NCBI GenBank assembly: GCA_020631735.1
Contig: CM036197.1
Coordinates: forward strand, 50,081,880 to 50,145,879
Reading direction: 5' to 3'
From: Saccharum officinarum
Lineage: Eukaryota > Streptophyta > Magnoliopsida > Poales > Poaceae
Length of the DNA: 64,000 nucleotides
Each line of letters starts with the position of its first letter. The stretch's first letter is position 1. The notes beneath the pieces were generated by a model that had not been told where the DNA came from, made no database searches, and worked only from the letters and a program-made list of their open reading frames with translations. Both the position numbers and the translations under genes were made by a program. This document shows, piece after piece, positions 23,301 through 34,762 of the stretch.

Positions 23301-26300
23301 GGAGCTCGAGGAAGCAGTACCTGCAGGAGACCACGAAAAAGGTGGCTGGACCACCGTGTCAGTGGGAAACAGGGAGGAGGGATCAGGATCAGGAGTGGTG
23401 GTGGGTGGGCTGGAGAAGGGAAAGACGGACTCATCGAACACCACATGGCGAGAGATGAGGACCCGTCGGGAGGTAAGATCAAAACATCGGTACCCCTTGT
23501 GATCCAGGGAGTACCCGAGGAAGACACAGAGAATGGAGCGGGGGTCCAGCTTGTGGGAAGAAGTAGCAGCGGTGTTGGGGTAATACGCACACCCGAAGAC
23601 GCGAAGGTGATCGTACCGAGAAGGGGTATCGAAAAGGACGTGATGTGGCATAGGAGCGGGACAGGCAGCGGAAGGAAGACGGTTGAGGAGGTAGGTGGAG
23701 GTGTGCAAGCCCTCAGCCCAGAAGCGAGCAGGAAGAGAGGCCTGAAACAGAAGGGTGCGCACGGTGTCGTTGGTGGTGCGAATCATGCGTTCAGCCTTGC
23801 CATTCTGTGAGTAGGTATATGGGCAAGACATGTGCAACTGAACACCGTGAGAGAGGAAGAAAGCACGGGAGGTGGAGTTATCAAACTCACGACCATTGTC
23901 ACACTGGACGGCCTTGATGGTTTGATGGTGAGGCCGAACTGTGTGGACACCCAAGTGAAGAAGTGAAGGAGCGTGGAAAAAGTATCAGACTTCGCAAGCA
24001 AGGGAAAAGTCCACGAATAATGTGAAAAATCATCGACCACCACAAGATAGTACTTATAGCCAGAAATACTGATAACAGATGTCCATAGGTCGCAATGTAC
24101 AAGATCAAAAACGCGGGCCGCATGTGAAGAACAACTATGAAAAGAAAGACGAACATGTCGACCCAATTGTCACGCATGACACAAATGCTCATCATGAGCT
24201 CGAGTACATGGAATGTCAGAACTACGACTGAGCTGCATCAGGGCATCACGTCCAGGATGACCGAGGCGCCGGTGCCAAGTGGTGGAGAAGGTAGAAGCGG
24301 CGAAAGCAGCTGACAAAACAGACGGCGAAGATGAAGTAGCCGCCGGGAAGCGAAGAGTGTAAAGGGGCCCCGTGCTGTCACATCGGAGCAGAGGACGCCG
24401 AGAAACCAAATCCTTTACAGTAAGACCAGAAGAGTCAAACTCCACAGAACAGGAATTATCAACTGTAAAACGACGAATAGAAAGAAGGTTGTGAACCATA
24501 GAAGGTGCAACAAGAACATCAGGAAGACGAAAGGACCCATGAGCACCGGCGGTACCCACAGATGTGACAGGAAGACATGAACCATTTGCGACCATAATGG
24601 ACGAAGGGAGAGAAGGAGAATGGACAGAAGAAAGTATACCAGGGTCAGGAGTGGTGTGGTAGGTGGCACCCGAGTCGGCGATCCACTCAGGTCCGACAGG
24701 AGGTGTCAGGCCCATGGTGCTGAACGACCGTGCCAAGGCCGCCTGGTCCCAACCGGCAAACCCGGGCGGGGTGCCGGAGGGAGTAGCCCACGGAGGCGTA
24801 GTGGAGACGCCTGGAGGTGGAGCACCAGTAAACATGGCCACCGGTGGGCGAGGCTCACCACCTGGAGCGTGGTAGGGCCACATAGAGATGCGCCCTGACC
24901 ACGGGTTGTGGAAGGAAGGCCATGGTGCCCCCCCGGTGGGCCAGCTGCCGGGGTGACTCCAACACGGCCTCCCCCACAGCCCCCACCGCGTCGTCGACGA
25001 CCGCCACGACCCCCCCACCCCCGCTCGGCCCGGAGGGAGGACCAAGAAGAGACGACGGCGGTGGAGCAGACGAACGAGGTGGAGCAGACGGACGCGGCGG
25101 AGTAGCAACCAGGGCCGTCGAGGAGGACGAGGACCCCGGAGTGGTGGCGGACCCCGGCTGGATGCCCTGAGTGAGATCCTCCATGACAAGGTCGTCACGG
25201 ACCTGCAGGAAGGTGGGGAAGGGCCGCTGACGGGTGATCCACGTCCTGAGGTGAGCGTAGCGGTCACTGAGCCCGCGGAGGACGTTAAGGACCAAGATGC
25301 GATCCTCCACGGGCCAGCCGAGGTCGCCAAGGGAGTCGGCCATGCCCTTCATCCGACGACAGAACTCGCCAACGGAGAGGTCACCCTGGACAAAGGTGCG
25401 GAAGCTCGCATCGAGACACAGAGCCCGGACCTCGGCGTTGCCCAGGAACTGTCCCTCAAGGGCAAGCCATGCCCGGCGAGCGTTAGGGGAGTTGCGGACG
25501 AGGTCGTGGAGGTCCAGGGAGATCGTCCCCAGGATCCAGGAGAGGACGATGTTGTCGAGACGAAGCCACGACGGGGTCTGGACAGCGACCGAGGCGTCAA
25601 CAAGGACGTGGTCGTCGAGGGCATGGCGGCGGAGAGTGAGAAGCACCAGGTCCCGCCAGCGGGCGTAGGAGGACGACTCCGGCTCGAGGACGACCGGGAC
25701 GAGGAGGCGAATGTTCTGGACCCCCCCCCCCGGCCTGGTAGTGAAGCTGAGCCACGAGCGGGTCGGCCGGGTCGTGCCAGAGGACCGCGGTGTGGGACAC
25801 GCGGCGTCCCGTCGAGTCGGAGGAGGTGGCCCCAGCATCCTGAGAGGCGGGAGAGACGAGGAGCTGCTCCGCCTCGGCGATCTGGCGGGCCAGGGCATCG
25901 GCCGCATCCCGCTCACGCTCCCACACGAGGGCAGCCGCACGCACCCTGGCCTGCCCCTCGACAACCGCAGCCCGAGCAGCGACGAGAGCGGCGGCGAGGG
26001 CGGAGTCGGGGCGGGTGCCGGGAAGGGGCAGCGGAGGCGGGGCGGGGAAGATGAAGTTCACGCCTTGGGAAGTCAACCCCGCGCCCCCAGCCTGTGCACC
26101 AGCGACGTAGGGAACTCCGACGGCCGCGGCCAGTGCGCCGGCGAGGGCAGCCGCATCGGGACGGTCCGTCACCACCGATGCCAGAGGAGGAGGCAGATCG
26201 GGCGTCCCGGTGGCGGCAGTAGGGACCCCCCGATGACCTCCCCGGCGTCCGGCTGTGCAGGAACAGCGGCGCCATGCCCGGCCGCACCAGCAGCAGCAGC

Positions 26301-28568
26301 GGCGCCACCCGCTGCGGCGTCCAGGGCGGCAGCGGCTGCAGCGCCTGCAGGGGCGGCGACGCCAGCAGGGGCGGCGACGGCGGCAGGGGGCTGGAAAGGG
26401 GCGGTAGCAGTCACTTGCGCCCAGGAATTGGATGGGAGAGAGGGAAAAACATGGAAGTAGGAAGGAGGGGGAGGAGGAGGAGGAGGCCGACCGGCCATGG
26501 GAATGTCGGCAGCGCCGCCGGCCTGGGAGGCGGCGGCTGGGAAGGGGAAGAAACCTAGGCTGCTGATACCATGTTAGGGAATGAGATTCTATTGATTTGG
26601 GCTAACCCTAGAAGGGTAGCTATATAGGTAACCATACATGGGCCTCATGGGCCTAGCCTCATGGGCCTAATAAACTCGTATTCCAACACTTTGACGTATT
26701 TAAGGGTCTCTACATCTAAATTATCGGCTGCAAGATGAGTATGAATTTTAAAGTTTGTCCATTACAATCCATTGCACAGTACACACAACAAGGATTACAA
26801 GAACTTGCCCTTAATGAATCTAAGGATGCACCATCCACAGACTTGATGAATGAGATGTCAACAAAAAGAATTATTTTTAGTGCCAAACTTAATTGTGGTA
26901 GGTTGTCCAGAAAAAAAATGACATTATACAAGTTAGCCCACATATAAATAAAATAATAAAAGGACAATAGCAATACGGTTACCTTGAGAATGTTTCCTTC
27001 ATAACCATTTGCTCAATAGCAAGCTTTGACTCGCTATAAGGAAATATTGCTCCATGAGTGTCATGAGTATCTTCATTTTCATCTGAGTGTGGACAGCATA
27101 TATAGTGATGTGAGGACACAATTAACAGTCAGCAGTACACGGAAGGTCATGATCAGATGATACAGAGAGCAAGGTCAGTTATTAAATAAATTTGTCTGTA
27201 ATAAGGCGTCATAATTAATATTATGATGGTACAAGCCTAAAAGAAAGTCCAACATTACTAAGAGCATTAATCCTCCCTTCTGCTTATTGGCTGAAAAGAT
27301 TGTCCAACATTACTAAGGTGAAGACTGAGATCCTCTAACCACTTTACTGGAAAAAAGTACAGGAGGTGCGGAAATTGTATACTGAAGAATATTTAGAGAA
27401 AATCACACGATTTCTATCCAAGTACCTGAAGCTCCCAAATTATGTTCACTCTAGAAAAACGAAAGATTGTTTTTTAAAAAAAAAGACTCTGCTCCACTTA
27501 TCCTGAATTTCAAGGTGTAATAGCATGGTGCCAGGTCATTGAATCCATGACTTCAATTCTGATTTCTAACACATATTGACTGATGTGATATGTACCAGAT
27601 GGATTGGTGGCACACCCTCCGTCCCAAAAACGATGCAATTCTAGAACAATACTATGTTAAAGTATGTCAAGTTTTACTAAATTTATATAAAAAATCACTA
27701 ATACTTATCGTACTAAATAGGTACCATTAGATTCTTCATGAAACATATTTTCATAATATACTTATTTGTTGTCATAAATATTAATATTTTTACCTATATA
27801 TGTGGTCAAACTCTAGGCACTTTAACCAGGAATGCATCTAGAATTGCATTCCTTTTGGGACCAAGGTAGTAATATTGAACTTTGGTTGATTGAAGCCATA
27901 TGCCAATTCAACCATTTGAACTACAGAGATATAGTAACTCGGCTGTTCATATCAATCCACGCTTGCCCCCAGTGTCACCAACCGAAATTCTACTCTGCTG
28001 GAGTAAAATTCTATGCGCAATTCAGATGTCCGAGCCCACCCTTTAGCCATCTGTGACACCGAATTAGCTAAGATTCGAAATCTCCTGGCCTAATTTGAGC
28101 AAGTCAAGACGAAACCCTAGGTCCCGAAGTCGAAGCAGAGCAGCAACTCGTGCAGAGTACTCGAAGCTACAAAAGCACAGTCAGACAACCAAGCGGCTCA
28201 CTGAACTGAACCACAGAGCAAGGGAGCGAGAGGGGGAGAGTATGAACGAGACAAAGAAAGGATAAATTACTCAAGCGGATGCCCTCTTCGTCGTCGTCGT
28301 CGTCGTCGTCCTCGTCCTCGTCCTCCCCCGAGCCGGTCTCCTCGGGCGAGGAGAACAGTAAAACAGAAGAAAAGACCCTCTTCGCTCCGGAGACGAAGCC
28401 GGAGAGCCAGCCGGGGCTAGTCCCCGTCGCCGCGCCCGCCTCCGCCGGCGACGCCGCGGCCTCCTCCGGGGAGAGGCGGCGGCGCTGGGCCCTCCCGCTG
28501 CCGGATCTATCGCCCTCACCGTCGTCCTCCGGCGATCGCCGGCGGCGAGCCCCGAAGAGGGACGCCAT
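20314..28568 (-). CDS. KAKU4: KAKU4-like nuclear envelope protein gene, exons 1-4, 3' end missing
   Basis: Four exons join in frame with GT-AG introns: 28271-28568 (starts MASLFGARRRR), 26983-27082, 20574-20937 and 20314-20451. Lengths 298, 100, 364 and 138 give consistent phases, for example Asn split over exons 1/2 and Arg over 2/3. The protein has a basic N terminus, a short SPGWLSGFVSGAKRVFSSVL motif and an acidic D/E run encoded by a CGT-type trinucleotide repeat. Then come SKLAIEQMVMKETFSRDECD, a TEAKKWLEEKR helix, and PVDLAKSYMQ with PPWQSP. This order matches KAKU4/Nup136-related plant proteins that sit at the inner nuclear envelope and shape the nucleus with CRWN lamin-like proteins. 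The exon 4 donor is intact, but the following exons are not in the window: a LINE piece, the gap and E1 follow. Intron 2 holds copia element E4 and intron 1 a MITE. The coding part seen has no stops, so the gene may be live if the 3' exons exist beyond the gap. Identity is from memory of motifs. Confidence 0.72.
21149..21264 (-). repeat. E4 3' LTR
   Basis: A 116-bp LTR. It contains gggctaaccc-type inverted segments and a TATA-like ctatatag, and differs from the 26572 copy by a few bases, including one missing base near 21190. Confidence 0.9.
21352..26498 (-). pseudogene. gag-pol: E4 gag-pol (copia), frameshifted
   Basis: Translated pieces on the minus strand run from an Ala/Pro-rich start (26498, MAGRPPPPPPPP). 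A UBN2-type gag region follows (about 25700-25150, with SVGEFCRRMKGMADSLGDLG), then protease (WIADSGATYHTT) and the pre-integrase WHRRLGHPG. Next are the integrase core (CDNGREFDN, SQNGKAERMIRT), reverse transcriptase (LDVKNAFLHG, YGLKQAPRAW, LLYVDDIVL) and RNase H (TNADWAGCPDTRRSTSGY, KHVEIDLHFVRD, ADIFTKGLP). The order protease-integrase-RT marks Ty1/copia. The frame changes several times: between 26498 and 25330, near 23130, and near 22750 and 22690. A TGA stands at 22783 where Trp is usual. The element cannot make a full polyprotein now, although its LTRs are still nearly identical. Confidence 0.9.
26572..26688 (-). repeat. E4 5' LTR
   Basis: A 117-bp LTR at the upstream end of the minus-strand element. 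TGGTATCAG follows it in element orientation, as expected for a tRNA-Met primer site. Confidence 0.9.
27613..27871. mobile_element. Stowaway-like MITE in KAKU4 intron 1
   Basis: The left end CACCCTCCGTCCCAAAAA and right end TTTTGGGACCAAGGTAGTA are the CTCCCTCCGTCCC-type terminal inverted repeats of Tc1/mariner-related Stowaway elements, and inverted homology extends inward (gcaattctaga / tctagaattgc). The interior is AT-rich and non-coding. The TA target duplication is degraded on the left. Confidence 0.75.
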
Positions 28569-29889
28569 GGGAGGGGCGGAGGGATGGGGAGGAGGAGCAG
28601 TGTGAGGCGACGAAGAGTTCGAAACGGGAAGCGTGAGGCGATTTTGGAAGAGGCGCCGCAAACTGCTACGGCCACTGCTTTTAGCGGGAGCGTGCTGGTG
28701 ATACTGCCAGTGACAAGTGGGACCTCTGTCTTGACTCGCGTGTTCGGAGCCCACCCAGCAGAGACGGCCGTTCGTTAGACCGTTGCCTTGTCCGGGTGAT
28801 GTGGAACTAAACTGTGCGGACGACGGGCTGCCTGTGAACCGCCCTTTCAACTTCCAGTCTCCAATCAACACAAGCAGTAACCGTACACTAGAATGAGGAG
28901 TAGGACCCACTCTATTTTATGTTAGCCCGGGCCCAGGTGTCTGTCTCTGTGTAGCTTATGCAACGTGCGAGACTGATCGTGTGGACATTTTACTGGTAAC
29001 CGCCGGTGCCCGGATTCTGGATGGGAGACGGGTGTTCGAGCCGCTCATTCCATGAAAAGTGGGCTCGGGTTTTGGAGTGGATAATGAGCATGTTTTTAAC
29101 CCTTGATTGAAGAGTTGTTAAGGAGAAAATTTATTCTAAACATGATTAGCGATAACTGAAATTTGTTACATGCCATTATTTAGGTGCTTATTCATTCAAA
29201 AGAATTGCAAGCTATGTTCGATAGCCACCACACCATTTGCACATATACAAGCTAGAACGTTGGAAGATTAAGCATTCATCGTTTCTGCTTAAGGAGTATC
29301 ACAACTGCTAGTTTGAATACATATTTTGTTGTTCATATACCGAATAATTGTCTAAGTAGATCTTGGATTACATATTCACCCATGTTAAAAAGTCACCTGT
29401 TTATGTTAAAAATCATCTCTCGTCTGGAGCATCTCATCTGAATGCCAGTCTCAAATAGACTTATCTATAGATTATTTATAGCTCCAAATCAAGCTATTAT
29501 CTTCCATATATACGATGTGATGCTGAGACTGTGAACAATGTAACAACAGTAGTCATTATAAGATGCGGTAAACTTTCTATTCTTTTATAGATGTGATTCC
29601 ATGTACTCTTGTATCCAAGTTGAATTGGGCAATGCTGCAACTCATGGGTGCAACACGAACTCTGATAGGTGTGGACAAATGTTGACCAAGAGGAAAGTTT
29701 GGATGCAAGTTGCCAGGGCTTCACTTATGAAGTTGTTTGTACTGTCTGAATCCAGCAGCAGCGAAGCCTGAAACTTGTCTAGGTGACCCACTAATCGAAT
29801 TGTTTTAGCAAACTAGTGCCATTGATGACTTGCAATGGTATAGCACAAAGGTCTTCATCAAAATCCTCAAAAGGTAACTGAATAGAAAA
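28569..29889. other. KAKU4-like promoter side and unannotated sequence
   Basis: About 1.3 kb upstream of the KAKU4-like start. The first 400 bp are GC-moderate, as in a grass promoter/5' UTR, without a clear TATA box. The rest is AT-rich and shows no gene. Confidence 0.4.
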
Positions 29890-30735
29890 AAAAAACAGAA
29901 TCCGTGTCCGGAATTAACTGCCACAATTCTTTCAATACATAGAGGGATACAAAAGCAACACATTTGTGGGAGGGATTCCATTTCACATCACATTTATAAC
30001 AAAGACCTTTAGCCTGACGATATGCCTTGACAATAGATAATTTCTCCTCAACCGAAGAAGCTTTAGGTGGCTCAAAAGTCTTCTTATCTTTAGGGGCTAT
30101 ATGAATGGTAGGTTTGCTTGAACTAAAATTGCGATGCTGCCACAGAATGCTTGCCATAAGATCTAGTAGGAAAAGATTGTCTCAGACTTCTTGGTCTCAA
30201 TTTGTGGAATGTCAATAGTAAGCTCCTTCTGCAATAATATAATGGAACTAGCAGTATCCAGATCCGAACGACGTTGGATTAAAACAACAACACGAATATC
30301 CTCGTGCAATTCATCAATGAAAACGACTAGTTACTACAACAGGTTGCGAAATGGGGTCATGTGCTAAGATCTTATGAACAAGATCGTCAAAACTGAGCAA
30401 TGTAATCACCTACCGTTGTCTTTTGCCTAATGTGAAAAAACTAACAAAGCAAAAGAGTATATTGATCCTATTGAAATGATCACAGACAACATTATATAAA
30501 TCGCGCCGAGCAATAACATTAGCGTCAGCACCAAAAGACTAAAACTAGAAAGCAGCTAAACTATGAAAGTGCGTGGCCAATTTGGACCACATCGGTACTA
30601 GAATCTAATACAAATCAAAGAAAGTTTCACATCTACTCTGCCACATCTTCTTAGGATTGCTACCATCAAACTGAGGAAAATCCAATTGTGCCATAGCTGA
30701 GATTAAACCACGATGCATGCCAACCATTCCATAAT
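29890..30735 (-). pseudogene. Ty3-type gag relic
   Basis: The minus-strand translation gives GMHRGLISAMAQLDFPQFDG, then a gag-like WQSRCETFFDLY and, further on, CYKCDVKWNPSHKC, the zinc knuckle typical of plant Ty3 gag (here CX2CX8HX2C-like spacing). Several stops and frame changes break it. No LTRs were found next to it, so it is an isolated fragment. Confidence 0.7.
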
Positions 30736-30880
30736 TTGAAGGTGTAAAGTGAAATTGCACAGGACTAAAATTGTGCCATAGCTGAGATTAAACTATGATC
30801 CATTATATTAGCACTAATTAAAAATTAGCTACCTAATAGCTAATAGTTGCTAATTTTTAGCTAGCTATTTTCTAGTATGA

Positions 30881-31096
30881 GGCTATTTGGATCCACTCGC
30901 TAATATGTGGTTGGATAGTGAGTTGAAGGTATATATGAACTATTAGCATCTATTAGGAACTCCAAACCTACTAATGGAACTAATAGTTAGCAGCCCTTCA
31001 GCTAATAATTAACAGGTATGTTAGCAGGTCAGTTTGGATCCACTAATACTGATTTTAGCTGCTAATTTTTAATGCTAATGGATCCAAACAGGCCCT
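30881..31096. mobile_element. MITE-like repeat with GGATCC-containing ends
   Basis: GGCTATTTGGATCCACT at the left and AATGGATCCAAACAGGCCC at the right form a roughly 17-bp imperfect terminal inverted repeat of the GGGCCTGTTTGGATCC type common in grass genomes. The interior is rich in TTAGCTGCTAATT-like motifs. No clean target duplication was found. Confidence 0.5.
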
Positions 31097-31140
31097 TAGA
31101 TCGGTCAGATTTGGTACCTATGACAGGAGGTGGTGTGAGC

Positions 31141-32105
31141 TTAGGGATGCAAATGGATTGGATTTGCATGGAATCAGATCCGGATATCACCTGTTACCAC
31201 ATTTTAATTTGGACTCGAGTACAAATACAGATCTTTGCATGTTTTGTATTCATATTTCTATTCGAATATTTACTCAATTCAACTCTATGTGCATATTGTT
31301 AAATTCAACATACATAAATAAAATTTTACTACTAAGTTCGTCGATAACCGAAGTGAAATAAAATCAAAGTACACTTTTAATAATCTCCAATATCAAAAGT
31401 GAACTAAATTATAATGGATATAATATTTAATAAAATGATAGATCAAGTGAACAAGTTTAAATAAGAATGTTAGATAACAAGTAGCCATTTTGCTCTATCA
31501 ATGTTTTTGTAATTACAAATTTTTTACACAACTAGTGAATAAAATATGTGGGGTATATAACATAGACAAGAATAGCTCACAAAAGATAAGATAGTTATCA
31601 ATAAATATATAATAATTAAATGTATCAATTAATCAATCAATATTTATATAATATTTATCATGAAATTATAAAATATATAAAATAATTCACATTAGCAAAA
31701 ATAAATAAAGTATTAAAATAATTTACAATAACAAATATATTATATTTAAACTAAATTAGAAAAATAGTAAAAGTAATTTAATAGTAGTGTTACTTACAAA
31801 TATACTACTAAATAGTTTCAATGCATCATTAGTAATGTTAAAATTAAATAATTAGTCACTAGTCATGTAGGGAAAACTTAAATAGCTTCATTATACTTTG
31901 TTCTTTGTGAATATGGATAAATGTTGGATATTCCATATTTTTGTCGAATACAGATATGAAATCGGATAGGAAAAAAAATACCGAAATACGAATTCAGATA
32001 CTCCATTTGGTATCCACCTTAGAAACAAATACGGATATCCATATTACAAGTTTTAACAGATACGGATCCGGGTAATTCGGATTTCAGACATCCATTTCCA
32101 CCCAT
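31141..32105. mobile_element. 965-bp hAT-like non-autonomous transposon
   Basis: It is bounded by perfect 8-bp duplications GTGTGAGC (31133-31140 and 32106-32113). The ends TTAGGGATGCAAATGGAT and (inverted) ATGGGTGGAAATGGAT form imperfect TIRs. Subterminal regions are rich in CGGAT/ATCCG-type motifs on both sides, and the AT-rich interior has no ORF. The 8-bp TSD and subterminal motifs fit the hAT superfamily. Confidence 0.7.
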
Positions 32106-32419
32106 GTGTGAGCATGTAAACCACCCCATAACTAGACACCCAGCGATGGTGTGCAGAGCCATGGCCATCATCACTTCTTCAAACCCTGAAGCCAAATCCC
32201 CTTTCCACACGAAAGTTCTCGGTATCGATAAAACACTACACGCCTTATAGGGACCGACGACACCTCACCCAGTCTGACAGTAGTATTTGCAATTGGAGAG
32301 GCCCATTTGGTTGATCGGCTTTAGATGTTGATATTGAAGACGTTCGGTCGCTTCTCGCCTTCTCCTTCAACATCAACAACTTAGCGATAGGCAGAAAGTT
32401 TGTGACAGGATGCGATGGA

Positions 32420-32878
32420 CATGGAACTTTGTTTCCTATTCCATCCTCAAATATGGAAGTTGTTTATCACCTCAAATGCAAGAGGAACGATCCTACATTC
32501 ACCTGTGCTTCCATGAGCGATATGGACGTCTACAAGTTCAAGCCATGGTATCTCCCTATTCAAGCCAAGTTTTCTTAACCGGCGATGAAACATGGTGGTT
32601 TTTCAATCTTCCGAATAAAGGTAAAAGGGAAAAACCGACGCCAGCTGCACCACCTCAACCGGTTATTGGAAGGCATCAAGCAAGAATTTGGAGATTCACG
32701 ACACTGCTTCCTGCCACACACCAGTCGTCGCATTGAGGAAGAGTTTGGTGTTCTATCTCGGCCAAAATGGTGGCAAGCCATCGAGCGGCAAGAAGACAGG
32801 ATGTGTTATGCACGACTATAGCCTCTCAGACAATCCCGACACCCCTATGGTGATCATCATTGCCTTCAACTGCTCTTG
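32420..32878 (+). pseudogene. NAC-domain transcription factor relic
   Basis: Pieces of a NAC domain appear in order but in different frames: MDVYKFKPWYLPIQAKF (subdomain C start, frame of 32522, then TAA), TWWFFNLPNKGK (frame of 32410), TGYWKASSKNLEIHDTA and LRKSLVFYLGQNGGKP...GCVMHDYSL (frame of 32688). These correspond to the YKFxPWxLP, TGYWKA and KTLVFYxG...WxMHEYRL blocks that bind DNA in NAC factors. At least two frameshifts and a stop break it, and the N-terminal LPPGFRFHPT block is not clear. There is no C-terminal activation region. Confidence 0.7.
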
Positions 32879-32999
32879 ATGTCATTCCCGTATTCATATC
32901 GCTAGCTATTCGATAAAATGTCTATATAGGAATACCAAAGCTAGGCAGTCTATAGTGTCTTCTAGATGGAAAAGAATGGCGATGGCCTAGCATCATGAG

Positions 33000-34762
33000 T
33001 GGGAGGTGCCCTTCTACCTGAAAGCCCAAGTTTAGTTTTGATAATTAATGACACCAAGTTGCTAATGCCATGTGTTAAGTGGTTTAAGTTAGGCATAAGC
33101 AACACATGTGATGAAGGTGCATGTGGCATGGAGTGGTGGCCACAAGATCACAAAGAGATGGTGCATGGACATGAAATGATGGTCATGGTGATCAAGTATG
33201 AGGAGATGAACATGGAACAAAGTGATCAGGGCAAAGGTATAATCATAGGGTTTGCTTTTGCCGGTCTAAGATGAGTAGTGAAGTGATTGACCGGGTTTAG
33301 GATTGATAGCCGACTATCAAGAGGGGCAATCACGGTTAGCTCGTGGATCAAATGCTACTAGGTCATCTTTTTGAGCATATGCATTAGGATCTAGTAGAGA
33401 GCTAACATATCGCCTCAGAAAATGATTATGAAAATGCTAACACATATGTATATGGTGTTTTACACATGGTGGTGTTGGCACATTTACGAAGGCGGTGGTG
33501 TTTGAGCGGTAGTGAGGGGTTTAGGGTTCGCTCTCCCTCCCGCCAAGCTTGCGAGCGCGGGATTCAGGCGTTTTCGGGGAAATGAAATGCCTATTTTCCA
33601 TTGCGTCGGAGGTTGAAAAAGTGGTGAAAGCACGGAGGTGTTTCATGAGCTAAAACATGTATTTTAGTGATACACATATGAAGAGTAGCTCATAAGTGAC
33701 AAGGGCGATCAAGCAGAACGAGAAAACGACGAAGATTCGCTGAGTTGTGAGCGACAGATGCTGACGCCGTGAGCAACAGACGCGGGCACACAGCGTCTGA
33801 CGCTAAACCCTAGCAGCGCGGCGTTAGACGTGGCGATGGACGCGTTGTTGGTCGCGCGACAGACGCTGACGTTAGCATCTGTCGGCTACGCGCAGAGGAA
33901 GCGGAGTGAGCTGTGGAGCGACAGACCCTAGGCCGCGTCTGTCGGGCGACCACCGGGCGTGTCTGTCGCGTGATAGCGCGGTTCCGGTCCTTACTAGACC
34001 GCGTCTGTCGTGCGACGGACGCTGAGGGTGCGGAGCGTCGAACGTGTCTGTCGCCCACGACAGACGCTGGGTCGTGAAGCATAGGACGCGTCTGACGCTG
34101 GGATTTCGATCATTAGTTTTGAGCGTGTGGGGACACGTGGCGCGAGGAGAACACGACAGACGCTGGGCGTGCATCTGTCGGCTTGGCGACAGACGCTACT
34201 GTGCAGCGTCTGTCGCCCCCAAAATTTACTCAGTGAAGGGTATAACGGCTAGTGACTTTTCTATTCTCTATAAATAAGAGGTGACCGACCCTTGGGGGTT
34301 CTCTCTTGCACATTTGAGATATTGAGACATACTTTGAGCTAGAGAACTTCCCCTCCACTCATATCCTTGCTTGGTTGCATACTCTAGAGAGATTGAGTGA
34401 GATTCAAGTACATTGCATTGAGAGTTGCATCTAGTGGCACTTGAACTTCGTGTTTGCTGCGGATTGCTTGTTACTCTTGGGTGTTTCCCGACACCCTAGA
34501 CGGATTGGAGCAGTGGTGGTGTTGAGCTCGACCTTAGAGATTGTTTCGAGCCTCACCAAGTTGATTGTGAAGGGGTTCTTGAGACTTCTCCGCGGGAGTT
34601 CACGAATTGGCTACTCTAGTGAAGCACGTGGCTTGGAGGATCCCCATCTTGTGAGTGGATGTGCGGCACCCGCTGAGGGTTTAACTCTTGATAGTTGATT
34701 ACCTCGTGATCCATCAAGTGGGTGCATCGCCACAACGAGGAGTAGCTTGCCGGGAAACAAGT
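33000..34762 (+). mobile_element. Old SIRE-like copia LTR, 5' part (split by E2)
   Basis: It starts TGGGAGGTGCCCTTCTACC at 33000. Its order of motifs matches the E3 LTR: a leader region, ATCAAGAGGGGCAA, CTCTCCCTCCCGCCAAG, a short-motif array, CAGTGAAGGGTATAACGGCT, a TATA box (ctataaataag, 34268-34278), and GGAGGATCCCCATCTTG near 34637. It breaks at 34762 where E2 inserted and resumes at 56477. Confidence 0.8.
33751..34216. repeat. Short inverted motif array CGACAGACGC / GCGTCTGTCG in old copia LTR U3
   Basis: About six forward CGACAGAYGC-type and seven reverse TCTGTCG-type units with irregular spacing lie immediately upstream of the conserved CAGTGAAGGG block and the TATA box. The position matches the E3 array, but the motif differs. 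Confidence 0.8.

Larger units (their letters stand above)
21149..26688 (-). mobile_element. E4: Ty1/copia retrotransposon in KAKU4 intron 2
   Basis: It is flanked by CTTTG on both sides (21144-21148 and 26689-26693). Its very short LTRs are 21149-21264 (116 bp) and 26572-26688 (117 bp), nearly identical, and TGTTGGAATACGAG opens the element on the minus strand. A TGGTATCAG primer-binding site follows the right-hand (5') LTR (26563-26571). It has the same orientation as the host gene, so its polyadenylation signals could truncate host transcripts, although the element lies wholly inside an intron. Confidence 0.92.

Noticed and set aside
22704..26054. Plus-strand ORFs up to 267 aa across element E4
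   Set aside because: They are shadows of the GC-rich minus-strand gag-pol, and none has protein-like motifs.
28279..28330. A poly-Ser protein on the plus strand
   Set aside because: It is the antisense of the trinucleotide repeat coding the acidic run of the KAKU4-like exon 1.
28940..29060. A tRNA or SINE suggested by GGTGTTCGAGCC
   Set aside because: The B-box-like word has no A box at the right distance, no cloverleaf and no SINE body.
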